Shown here: positions 50,077 through 60,546 of the stretch, piece by piece | Numbering within the stretch: position 1 is the stretch's first letter | Layout: the number at the start of each line of letters is the position of its first letter | Assembly (NCBI GenBank): GCA_033065855.1 | Contig: JAVXUO010002275.1 | Location: forward strand, 124,001 to 188,000 | DNA from: Escallonia rubra | Taxonomy: Eukaryota > Streptophyta > Magnoliopsida > Escalloniales > Escalloniaceae | Direction: 5' to 3' | DNA: 64,000 bases | Made by a program: the position numbers and the translations under genes | Notes under the pieces: generated by a model | Database searches by the model: none | What the model saw: the letters and a program-made list of their open reading frames with translations, nothing else | What the model was told of the DNA's origin: nothing

Positions 50077-53000
50077 TCAATTACTCAACAAAGGCTCAAC
50101 TTTCTTCTGGTGCCATTTATCCATTCTACTCCTTGCTTTCTCCACCTGAAAATTCTTATGTCAAGAGCTTTCACTCATATACAATATTGTCACGGTTCAT
50201 TTCATTGGTTTTCTTTTCTTGGAAAGATTTTGTACCAGAAGATAAGGAGCCAAGAATAGGTTGCCTGGCATTTCCATTTTTAATCTTTTTTTTTATTTTT
50301 ATATTTTGACTTCAAAATGATGGGCATAATTTTGGATTATGCATTGCAGAATTTCAAAAGTTTTCATTTGGGAGTCATATTTGGATTAAAAAAAAAAGCT
50401 AAAAATAGTAGCATACTCAACTTACAACTTTCACTGACGTTAATGAGCAGAAATTAGCATCGGGGCCATTTTACTTTCAAGATGAGAATGTTTATTTCTA
50501 CTATATTACACATTTATACACTCTTTTTGCCGCTGAAAAGTGAGTTAAGAGACAAGATATAGGATGAACAATATTGTAGAGCGTAGACATAACATTCTCG
50601 ACCATGACATGACATTTGACATATATATGAACTCTTTTCAATACTAACAGATAAGAACGCAGAAAAAGGAAATGTAACCCTTACCTCTTTACCCCAATCG
50701 GTTCGGAAGGTGACCCACAACAAAATGATAGTCTGCATGGCTGTGCCCCCTAACATCCCTGACCATATTCCCTACACAAAATCAAAAAGCCATTCAAAGC
50801 CCCTTGCACAACTTAAGCCAATACCTGATTTTTAGTCATTTTACCCTCCCTCCCTATCCTCATTGAAGATACTTCGTAGTTCATTCTAAAATTCAACAAA
50901 AATTACCTACAATAATAGCATATAGCTCCATTGTCTAGAGCTAATGATGAACATTTAATTTTTTTTTGATAAAGAAGCGATTTTATCTTTCAGGTAAAGT
51001 ACGTACAATCTCGTTCGATGGCGGGCAAAATAAAACGGAGCCTCTTTCACCCATACTAGGTAGTTTGAAATATTTCTTAAATGTTTAGCTAACAAGTGGC
51101 TACACGGTTGCCCGACCGCCTAACGGCCGGAACTCTACACAGATCATAACAATGAACAATCCTCTTGATGTGGTGATCCACGGTTCCTCCTCTCTAATAT
51201 GAACATTTCATAGTTCTACAAGTTAATTTTGGAAGATAGTCTCGTTTGAAGGGACATGTCTAAAAAAATTATGCGGAGTGTGAGAAGAAAAATAGACAGT
51301 AGTATACCTTAACACCAAGGTTGAATTTAAGGCCAAGAAGGGTACCCAGAGGAATGCCAACTACGTAGTAGCATCCGACGTTAACGTACGCAACGAATGC
51401 TTGCCATCCACATCCAACAGCCACACCTGCGATCATTAATAATCTTCGATTATCATAACATAAATAGAATGAGAGGAAGCATAGGTTTGTTTTGATGTTG
51501 TTATCCAGGGAATTCACATCCTTTTCCTTTATTACCTTTCATTTTGCCTTTAGAAGATTCAACATTTTATAACATCAAGACATTTGGGAAGTTGATGTTC
51601 GCACTCCATTTTTAATTACCACCTACGGTACTCCACTAGGGTCACTAAAGATCGAAAAAGTGTGGGCAAATAAAAAACCGTTATAAATTAAAGTGCCTCA
51701 TACAGATTCACAGTGAACGAAAGTAGTGTGTAAGTGGTGAAAAGTGGAGCTTGAATTTCGATTTCCTACATCTAAGAAACAAATGACATGAGAGTAACTC
51801 ATAACGTTTTAGTTTTGACTTTTGCATTTATCAATAGGTTTAAAGTGCGTTAGACATGTGTAAGTCTCTTCTCTCATTGCCGGTCAATTTGATTTCTAAT
51901 TGAATGTTTTGACACGGGGGGGCCGTTTCGTGCTCATTAAGTACGCACATCAATGAAAAAAGAAAATCATGGTCACTCAATATTGTAATTCATTCTCGCG
52001 TTTGATTTAGGCAAAAAAGGTACTATTAATGCGTAATATCGTTAATTGTTTTGAGTTGCATGCTTTAACACAATGAGTGACGGGAAACAAACATGTGATC
52101 TTGATCATGTTTTTGGACTTTGTTATATATGTTTTGTCCCTAACAAAGTATCAGAAGAAACACTTACCGGACAAAACAGGTTGAACACCGTTGAGGACTA
52201 TAGAGATGGCCAGGAGAGGGGTAAGTTCCGAGACTGCCTCGGCGACGGTGGCGCCGTCCGTGAAGGCGTAACTTATGACGTGGCGCAGCGCGAGCACCAC
52301 GACGGCACAGATCACCGCGATGATAAGCGAGCTCAAAGTCACCATCACAACTGCATATGCTGCCGATTTTGGATGCCCAGCACCCAGCTCATTGCTCACT
52401 CTCACACTGTTTTATTAACTTCATCACATTAGTACCTTATAAAGATGGATTCAATGCGGAATAAATATTGGATACTATCCGGAGGTTACAGGAAGACAAC
52501 TACGACCCTCACAGAGCGATAACTAGTGGTCCATCGTCACATATAGTTTGTGCCATTTTTGTTAACAACTTCGTGACATTTTTTACGTTACTAAATAAAA
52601 ATCATTAAAACATTTATCAACCACCAATTATTGCTATATGAGGTTGTGCTGTTGTGGCCATCTTCCCACGATCGTCACATCTGACCTTGCAGCTGCATTG
52701 AATCCCACTGAAATCATGAAAACCCATCCAAGGATTGTCCCACTGCATATAAGGAAAACATCTAATTGCTTATTGAACTCATTATTTAATAAGACAAAAG
52801 AGGAGAAATGTGCGGGGTTGTATGTTTAGCATTTTCATTTTGTATTTTCATTTTCATGATTTTCGTATTCAATTAAAAAATACGCTCCTGTATTTTTATC
52901 ATTTTCCCCAAAAAAAAATTTGCTACTTTTTTTACATTGGGTTAAGTTTGGGTAGAAAAAACTGTAATTTTACTTGGAACAAAAACTGAAAATGATAAAA

Positions 53001-54144
53001 ATACAAAAAAAAAACTTTTTTTAATAATCATTGTAAAAAACAGAGAATGAAAATCATAAAAGTATGGGCCCGTACTTCTTGTGAATCTCCCAGCTAATTA
53101 AGTTGGTTTTTTTTTTTTTTTAAATGCATGATTTGAAGGTACGAATCTTTTGCTTTCCTTATAGAAAGATCGTATTGTTGCCCTTTTTCTGGCTCTTTTT
53201 CAGTTGGTTCTTGGATTTGATTTTTACATTCCAAGAAAAAATTGAAAGAAGGAAAATTGGCCTTACCAAATAGCAAGAGAGTCCAGTGCCACTTCGGGAT
53301 TTTCAAGCAACCCAGCAAGCAAAACCAGTATCTGGAAGTACCAAGTCTCCAAGCACAGCATCACAGCCGATGCAGCTGACAACTTCACAAAATCCCACAA
53401 CCCCGAAAACGCTAGCACACTGAACCCAGTCCAAGTGAGCTTGCATCGATCACTCACCAGAATATACACAAACTGTGCCACCACTATAACCCACCATGAA
53501 AAACTCAAAATCAAGGATGCACCCAGCAACCCCCAGTCGAACACGTATAACGCGATCCACGTTAGTAGAATGTGCACCACCAGCATGGCCGCTGCAATAT
53601 ATGCACTAGGGTTCACAATGCTCTGTGCTTGCAGGAATTTTTGGATTGGGAAGTTGGCAGCGTATGCAAATATTTGTGGGATGAGACCGTAGAGGAACAA
53701 AGCGGAGGCGGAGGCGATTGACGTTGATTGGCCTAGCAAGAGCAAGAAGGGCTTGGAGAAGATGTAGATTAGCATCAGCGGGATCCCTGTTACCATAAGC
53801 AGGATGGTTGATCTCTGCAGATATACGCCTAGCATGTCATACTTGTGTGCCCCATATGCTTGGCCACACAAGGTCTCTACTGCACTTCCCATTCCAAGCT
53901 GCAGAGATTAAGGGAGCAAAAACAGTTTCTTATACATCGAGAAATTTCGACAATTTTAATCCTGTCTTGGTTTAGACATTAGGCCATGTTTATCTTAAGA
54001 AAATGCTTTTCCAACGGAATATACTCCTTTGGTCGTTCTTGGCCATTTCAAAAAGGCTGTTTTTGGAATTGGTGAGTTGCCAATGATTAGGTAATGTGGA
54101 GCTAAGGTGTTTTAACCTTTCAAAATCCGTGAACTCCATAGATT

Positions 54145-54220
<76 letters not shown>

Positions 54221-54556
54221 AGGTGGGGGAGGAGGGCTTACCATGACTCCGTAAGCAAAAAGTTGGACGCCATTGTTGCCAAGAGAGGCAGCAGCAAGCT
54301 CAAGATTGCCGAGGTGACCGCAGAAGATCTGAGTGGACATGGAGGTGACATTGTTGAGTAAGTAAACTATGATCGCCGGAGCTGCAAGGCGGAACAGAGT
54401 GGCCAGCTCGATGCTGGTGGCCCGTCGAAGTTGCCGGACGTACGACAAGCTAGTGTCCGACAGAGTATCTTCCAGTGCCGAGCTCACCGGCTCCGGCACC
54501 GGTTCATTGGATCGGATCATGGGTTGATGGAGCCCATCATCTTCCCTAAGAGCCAT
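50077..54556 (-). CDS. DTX40-like: MATE transporter 2, DETOXIFICATION 40-like
   Basis: Seven coding exons on the minus strand: 54556-54242, 53898-53267, 52742-52686, 52406-52168, 51426-51308, 50771-50685 and 50145-50077. Exons 2 to 6 have the same lengths as in MATE1 (632, 57, 239, 119 and 87 bases). The product is 505 aa. MATE signatures are all present: [71 protein letters not shown] and [20 protein letters not shown]. The start [12 protein letters not shown] was chosen over an in-frame Met 22 codons upstream because it aligns with the start of MATE1. The end is VEPLLSN and TGA; the paralogous MATE3 frame reads through this point. Function as for MATE1: membrane H+-coupled efflux, substrate unknown. 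Intron 1 holds a long AT repeat and intron 3 a MITE remnant. Confidence 0.95.
52555..52642. mobile_element. MITE family remnant F (MATE2 intron 3)
   Basis: Only the right half is recognisable: gttaacaacttcgtgacatt, acgttactaaataaaaatca, atttatcaaccaccaattat and tgctatatgagg. Both terminal repeats are lost. Confidence 0.45.
54152..54215. repeat. (AT)n microsatellite in MATE2 intron 1
   Basis: About 32 AT units without interruption, just before the exon 1 donor side of the intron. Probably length-variable. Confidence 0.95.
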
Positions 54557-55919
54557 GCTTAATTTCTCTCCTTGGCTGAGTCTTTTGCAGTTACATATCA
54601 AGTTGCCTCTAAGGGAAGACAAATCTTATTTTGTGACAATCTTTCCTATGCATTCGTGTTCATATGATTTTCTTACCTTCATGAGACAAAAAATGAAACC
54701 ATTCAAGGAGTTCCACATGCATGCTTTGCCACTCATTTGATATATCGGTATCACCTAATGTTCTTACTAAAAAGAATATATTCCACACTTTAAAAAAAAG
54801 AAAAAAAAAAAGGAATTGATTAAGAAGAAATTTCTTGGAGTATTTCTCTTGTCCTACAATTATCTTATCAGGTAATAATGGAGTACATGCCGGGTAAAAG
54901 GTTTAGAAAAATGGACATAATTTTTTTCTTTATTTGTATGGTGGCCCTATTGATACGCCGTAATTAAATGGCAAATGAGATCGCATGTACTGTTACTTTA
55001 TGCACATGAATTGTCAACGTACAATCGCACTAAGCAGTGCAGGGAATGTCATTATCTACTTAAAGAATGCAAATAATTTTTTAAAAAAAAAATTAGTTGC
55101 TACCCAGATTGAAGGACTTTTCCTCTTATCCCTCCTACAGCAACAATTAATGATCACTAAATGATTAGTGGCTCGTACTTAGTGACGCTATACAAAAGTT
55201 GCTAAGAATTGTCGCTAAAAGTGTTAACAAAAGCCACTAAAAATATTTAATGACTAATAATTGTCACTATAAACGAAATTAAAAAAAAAAACCCAATCGA
55301 ATAGGAGCCAAAATTTGTTCATAAATTCACTCCTCTTGTTTCATTTGATTTTACGTATCTTGTTGCGCAACTGCTACCGATCAAACACGTACAGATAGGC
55401 ATCAAAAGTTGAGGAACAGTAGTTAGGCAACATCTTGCTCACATGTCCAAGACTGGGTATGAAGCTCTAATGCACATGAAGACTGACAGGTACACCAAAG
55501 TTTAGAAAATTATATCGTACGTCTTTTCCAATATGGAGTCTACTGACTTGTCTATAATTCTTTCAATATTTACAGAAGTGTACAAATTGGTCTGTCATCT
55601 GTGAATGTACTTAATTATTAAGATTGTCAAAGAACCAGAGAGAGAGAGAGAGAGAGAGAGAGTTGGTCTGTGAATGTAATTATTACGAACATTATTAAGT
55701 TCCATTACATACAGTCAAATTTGGTAAGGATTAGAATGAATCCACAACGCGATCTAAGAAAGAATAAAACGCATTAGCACGTACTCGGGAGCCAGAGACT
55801 CTTACTACCGGTGAAGAAATAAAGTAATTCACTTCACTTATACGGAGTAATATTTTGCGGCCAGCCACGGCTTCCACTTGCTACCCTTTATATCCATCTC
55901 TCTCTCTCTCTCTCTCTCT
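54557..55919. other. MATE2 promoter region
   Basis: AT-rich region upstream of MATE2. It contains MITE copy G (55088-55320), a (GA)n tract at 55636-55662 and a (CT)n tract at about 55896-55920. On the gene strand the CT tract reads as (GA)n, a common element near plant promoters. The segment 55680-55860 resembles 42170-42300 upstream of MATE1 (accattacatacagtcaaat-like and gaatgaatccacaacgcgat). Confidence 0.55.
55088..55320. mobile_element. MITE family copy G (upstream of MATE2)
   Basis: Left end aattagttgctacccagatt, then caacaattaatgatcactaa; middle agaattgtcgctaaaagtgt; right gactaataattgtcactata and the end agccaaaatttgttc. It has no counterpart upstream of MATE1, so it inserted after the duplication or was lost there. 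Confidence 0.8.
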
Positions 55920-55954
55920 CCCCCCCCCCCCTCCACCCCCCCCCCCCAACACCT

Positions 55955-56175
55955 TAAAGTTTTTTGCAGCTACCGAGTTGAGGGAATCTTCGTTCTACCT
56001 CTCATATAACGACAATTAAAGGTCGCTAAATCTTTATAGTGACTTTTATTAGTGACGTTAAAAGAATACTGCTAATAATTGTTACTGAAAGTGTTAGCAG
56101 AAAAATCACTAGAAACATTTAACGATTATAAATTGTCGCTATATACGATATTAAAGGAAGATTCTTACAAACTAT
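55955..56175. mobile_element. MITE family copy H (upstream of MATE2)
   Basis: Left gcagctaccgagttgaggga, then ataacgacaattaaaggtcg; middle gaagtgttagcag-like; right aacgattataaattgtcgct and aaggaagattcttacaa. It follows a C-rich tract and is placed like copy E upstream of MATE1. Confidence 0.8.
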
Positions 56176-56214
56176 GTATCAGCCAACCTGGTCCCGTTTC
56201 TCACTTGAAGGATA

Positions 56215-57104
56215 TATCTAATTTCCACAAATGAAAAGACAACCATTTTTCTCCAGGCTGAATGGAGCTTGTCCCAATTTGTTGAGTGATGGCTCATCAT
56301 AGCCCACCATAACACCCTTATATCAGTATCAGTACTGCTTCCCTTATCATTGTTCATAAGACCACATCCCTCCCATCAACAACATAGTTGATTAATGACA
56401 TTGACAATATTATTTTGGGAATCGCCAAAAACATTCATCCTTGGTAAGAAAATGTTACTCTGGATCCCCCCCGCGAATGAATTTTAGCAGTGCTGCCTTT
56501 TTGGCCACACTAATTAGGGTTTGCGTACAAGGAACACTGTTTTCTAAGATTAAGGTTGATCTAACATAAAATGTTAGTCACGAGTTTAAATTGTGAAAGA
56601 ACAGCCTCTGCACGAATGCGACAAGGCTTCATGCATCTGCACTCCTAAGGTGTTGAAAAGAATCATGCAGGCTAGAGACTCCGTGCATCGGTCCCTCCCA
56701 ATTCCACCCCCCCCTTCATTTTTGTGGTGTTTCTGAAAGAAGAGCCTCCAAGCCCAAACTTGAATGATTTCACCAGTAATCAAGCTACCAAGTTTGGTGT
56801 TTACGCTACAATTACCCATTGGCTAAAATCGTCTAAGTACTGCAGAAACATATATAGATAACTCGAGGGTTGAGCTTTGAATTGCTAGGAATTACAAATA
56901 AAAAAAGTATACCACAACTTTGCGCAAAATTGATGCATCACTTGGATTAAACTTTTGGTTGCTAGCCAGCCACAATAATGATTTTAGACAATTAGCAGCC
57001 AAAAGTCCTTCTTCAACCAAAAGTTAAAGAAAGACATGATTTACTTCAGCCAAAAGACATGATTTACTTCTAAGAAAGCTGCGATTACTTCAACCAAAAG
57101 CTGA
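56215..57104. repeat. Duplicated MATE upstream block, copy 2, with junction
   Basis: Matches 42590-44004 up to about 56950. The last 150 bases are unique and contain repeated pieces such as agacatgatttacttc and a perfect 24-bp inverted repeat at the junction with the downstream block. Confidence 0.8.
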
Positions 57105-57125
57105 AGTAATCGCAGCTTTCTTAGA
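57069..57125. repeat. Perfect 24-bp inverted repeat, 9-base loop
   Basis: Arm 57069-57092 and arm 57102-57125 are exact reverse complements; the loop is accaaaagc. The right arm belongs to the duplicated downstream block (its counterpart is near 48143). The left arm is an extra inverted copy. Confidence 0.95.
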
Positions 57126-58033
57126 CTTGAAATATTTGTATGCTTGTCGTGAACAAATCATCACATTCCGGTGCAAATCAGGCAAAAAGAAACTTTTCCA
57201 CTTCTTCTTCATTTCAATCTTCAGTTAATTAATTAGCAGACCTAATCCCACATGGGATTTTCAGCTTTACTGGACTTGAGATTTTGTCGATCAGGGAAAT
57301 AATCTGGAAAAGTAGAAAAAGCAATGGAAACTTCATATCATATAGTTGAGCAAATGCCAGTTTTCCAGATTGACAGTTCATCCCAAAACCCAAGTTTTCA
57401 CATCTGTAATCATAAATTTCCTCAGCTTTTTCTATGCCAAACTTAGAATTCTTCATCATATCTTGGGTATATATGATTTCTTGATGAGTATAACATTCTG
57501 GTAATGCCCTCTTTTTTTCTTTTTTCTTGAGCATCCTAGAAGCTAACTTATGAAATTGGAAAGATCAGGTAAGATATTACAGCCTGTCTATCTGGTTGCA
57601 CTTACTGGACAACCATTACTAAAAAGGGTTATAGCAATTCATAAGCTTGCCCTTGGATTTTACCTGAGTTACATCCAATTATTGTGAGGGTAAGTAGTAC
57701 TGAGATTTGAGAGCTTTTTGGGGGGTAGAGATAAGCTTTTCCTCCCACTCTGTCTGGGATAGAAAGTGATGATTAGGTCAACAAGACTCCAAATTCTTCG
57801 TGTAATCCATGCATGTTCCTGCATGAGTCCAGATCTTTAGGTCAAACGAGAACAAATCTTCTATGTATTTCAATTGAATGCAAGCACTTTGTCTACCAAA
57901 TGAGAGAACCCTTTTTCTGCGCCACACCACATTTTCACCACCTCAGCAATTTGGAGCAGCCTTGGCAGCAATCAACGCAAGTGTGCTGTCTGAGATGCAA
58001 TCCTTCAGAAACTGCTGACAAGCAAGAACCTTA

Positions 58034-59162
58034 GGGCCCGTACGCTTACAAAATTCTGTTTTCGTTTTTGTAATGATGATGAAAAAGATACCTTTTTTAC
58101 GTACTTTTATTGTTTTCTGTATCCGTTTTGAATCCGTTTTCAGTAAAATATCCAAATAGTAGCAAAAATTGTGAAAACACCGTTTAGGTGTTTTCACCTT
58201 TTTCCACTATCTGAATTTTCTTGTCAGATCTTGTCTCCTTTTGCCATATGCTGCATCCGCTCTCTCTCTCTCTCCCCCTCTCTCTCTATCTCTCTTCCTG
58301 TGCTCTTTCTTCACCCACAGAACACGATCAACTCCCATCCGAAAGGAGATCCCGCCGGAATCCAGACGAAGGAGATCTCGCCGGAATCCATGGCAAGATC
58401 GCTGAAGCAGTGACAGATGGCCGAAGGAGGTCTGCGCCGGAATCTACAAGGTTCTGCTCTGATCCAGTCGATCAGCCATCTCATCATAACCCATCAGCCG
58501 AAGGAGATCCAGTCGATCATGTCGTTGCCTGTGGAATTCAGGTTTGTGGGTTCATCGACTGATGCCGCTAATTCAGGCAACAATCGTGGGATTGGTTGTG
58601 GTGGTGGGTTGTTGGGTCAGCGCGGGGTTATGGTCGTGATGTGGTGCTGGTGGGGTTGTGGCCGTGACGATGTGGTGGCAGCAGGACAATGGTTGTGCTG
58701 TGGTGCTGGCGCGGCTACGGACTTGATGTGGTGGTGCTGTGGCGGTGGCTGGACTGTGGCCCGTGGCGGTCGGCGGTGGAAATGGAGGGACTTGTGGGGT
58801 ATTTGATGGGATTGAGGATGTTGGGATTACGGTGAAGGTAATGAAGGGGAAGGGGAAGGGAAAGGGAAAGGGAAATGGGGACACACAGAGCTGGGAACTC
58901 GAACAGTGAAGGGGAAGGGGAAAGGGAACTCAAACAGGGAAGGGGAAGGGAAAGGGAACTCGTGAAGGGGAAGAGGGAGAATCGATCCAAAAAAAGTTGG
59001 TAAAAATAGAAATGAGAATGGTAAACGTACAAGAAAATTTGAAAAACATAATACCGAAAAAACTAAAAGTACAAAATTCAATTTTAGAACTGAATACTAA
59101 AATTTTAAAAACAAAAACAGAATACAGAATACAGAAAATAAATATGATAAGCGTACGCGCCC
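58034..59162. mobile_element. PIF/Harbinger-like non-autonomous element with TTA TSD
   Basis: The ends are GGGCCCGTACGCTTA on the left and its near-perfect inverse (reverse complement GGGCGCGTACGCTTA) on the right. The element is flanked by TTA at 58031-58033 and 59163-59165. The paralogous site near 49060 reads aaccttagtttaag with a single TTA, so it is an exact empty site. A 3-bp TTA target and GGGCC-type ends fit the PIF/Harbinger group. There is no transposase. The interior has a CT-rich tract, a G-rich coding-like stretch (58400-58800) and (aagggg)n-type sequence at 58840-58970. Confidence 0.88.
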
Positions 59163-59516
59163 TTAGTTTAAGCTGGCTTGCCTCACCTGGTGTTTGGCGT
59201 CACATCACAGCGAATTTATGTCACTTCATGGAGTGCAGTCGGCCGCCACGCCATTTTCCCAAGCAAGTATTGCCATTGGCCTTCGAGGTTACGTACGTTT
59301 GTGACATTAATCCCTGTGTCCGTGCCTGCAACTCCTTTTTGAGGTAACCAAACATGGAACGAAACGTACAAAGCCGCAGTACTTGTGGTTTGGCTGTGCA
59401 TCAAGGCTCAGGTCTGGGCTTCCTCGAGTACAATACGGATAATCAAACTGCCTCAAGGGCTGTTGTGTGGACTGTATCCAGATTCAGCAGTGTTATACTT
59501 GCATCCCTCAAGAAAC

Positions 59517-59956
59517 GGCTCCGTTTGATAACGTTTATTTTTTTAGTTTTGTAAACTAGAGAAAATAAACGCGTTTGACACACAGTTTTCGTTTTTTTTC
59601 CTTCAGTTTTAAAAACCAAAATTTAAAACATGGCTGTTTTTTAAAACTCCAAAAAGGAGTTTTCGGTTTTCGGTTTTCAGTTTTTGTTTTTATTTTGAGA
59701 CCACCACCGCTCTCCCACCGCCACTGCCCACCGCCGGCGGCCAGCCACCACCACCGCCACCGCAAACCACCACCAAAGAAAAAATTTAAAATAAAAACTG
59801 ATTAATCAAACACCCAAAATAAAAAAAAAAACTCAAAATAAAAACTGAGTAATCAAACACCCATTTGTTTTTTAAAAGAAAAAAAAAGTAACTGATTTTG
59901 GTTTCTGATTTTTTTGAAACAGAAAACCAAAACTGGATGTATTATCAAACGCTACC
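59517..59956. mobile_element. Short TIR element in copy 2 of the downstream block
   Basis: The ends are ggctccgtttgataac on the left and, reverse-complemented, ggtagcgtttgataat on the right. The sequence is missing from the paralogous site near 49405 (caagaaactgaactcatgtt). The interior has T- and A-rich arms around a ccaccgcc-rich core. The target duplication is not clear (aaac on both sides), so hAT is only a possible assignment. Confidence 0.7.
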
Positions 59957-60546
59957 TAAACCTCTGTTTGTTACTGTTCCTTTAGTTATAAATATGTAGT
60001 AAATTGGTTTTTTTTTAATCATGATAATATCATTAAACTCATTTTTAAAAATTTAAGCTTTTAAAACGGGTGGTAATTCTTGCGTTATGATGTAAAATGT
60101 GTTGAACATGCATTGTGTATTATTTTGTACACGTGCAATGTGTGCCCACGCGGCATTGTTTAGCAAATATGAGCAAGCCGGCTGTATCCTTAAAGCTTAT
60201 GGCAAGCTTGTGATTATCCCGTGATTCACTTGAATAATGCGAGTTGTGGCCTTGGCCATTATATCAAAGTATGTGATCATGGCATCTACAAGAAAACTTT
60301 AGAGCAGTCCACATTATGGTCTCTTCTTTAGCCTGCAATGACACTGTCTAAGTTGGCATCAAGCTCTCACTTCCTTTAACATCTGGTTTTTTTTTTTTTT
60401 TTTTTTTTTTCTATTTTCGAATTGGTATAAAAAAGCAAGGTTTAACCCAGCTAGAAAATCATATAAATGAAAAGGGCATTGTTTTATTCATAAGTCATTG
60501 GTCACCACTTTTGTAGTTGTTGTTCTCCTAGTTGCGGCAAACAGGG

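Larger units (their letters stand above)
57105..60546. repeat. Duplicated MATE downstream block, copy 2, interrupted by insertions
   Basis: Collinear with 48120-50076, but split by the elements at 58034-59162 and 59517-59956. A T run at 60387-60410 is longer than in copy 1. It forms the 3' flank of MATE3. Confidence 0.85.

Noticed and set aside
54146-54361. Plus-strand frame starting with an Ile/Tyr repeat
   Set aside because: It comes from the (AT)n microsatellite and the antisense strand of MATE2 exon 1.
58417-59081. Frames rich in Trp/Gly/Cys or Phe/Pro/Ser in the Harbinger-like element
   Set aside because: They are translations of ggtggt and aagggg simple sequence in a non-autonomous transposon.
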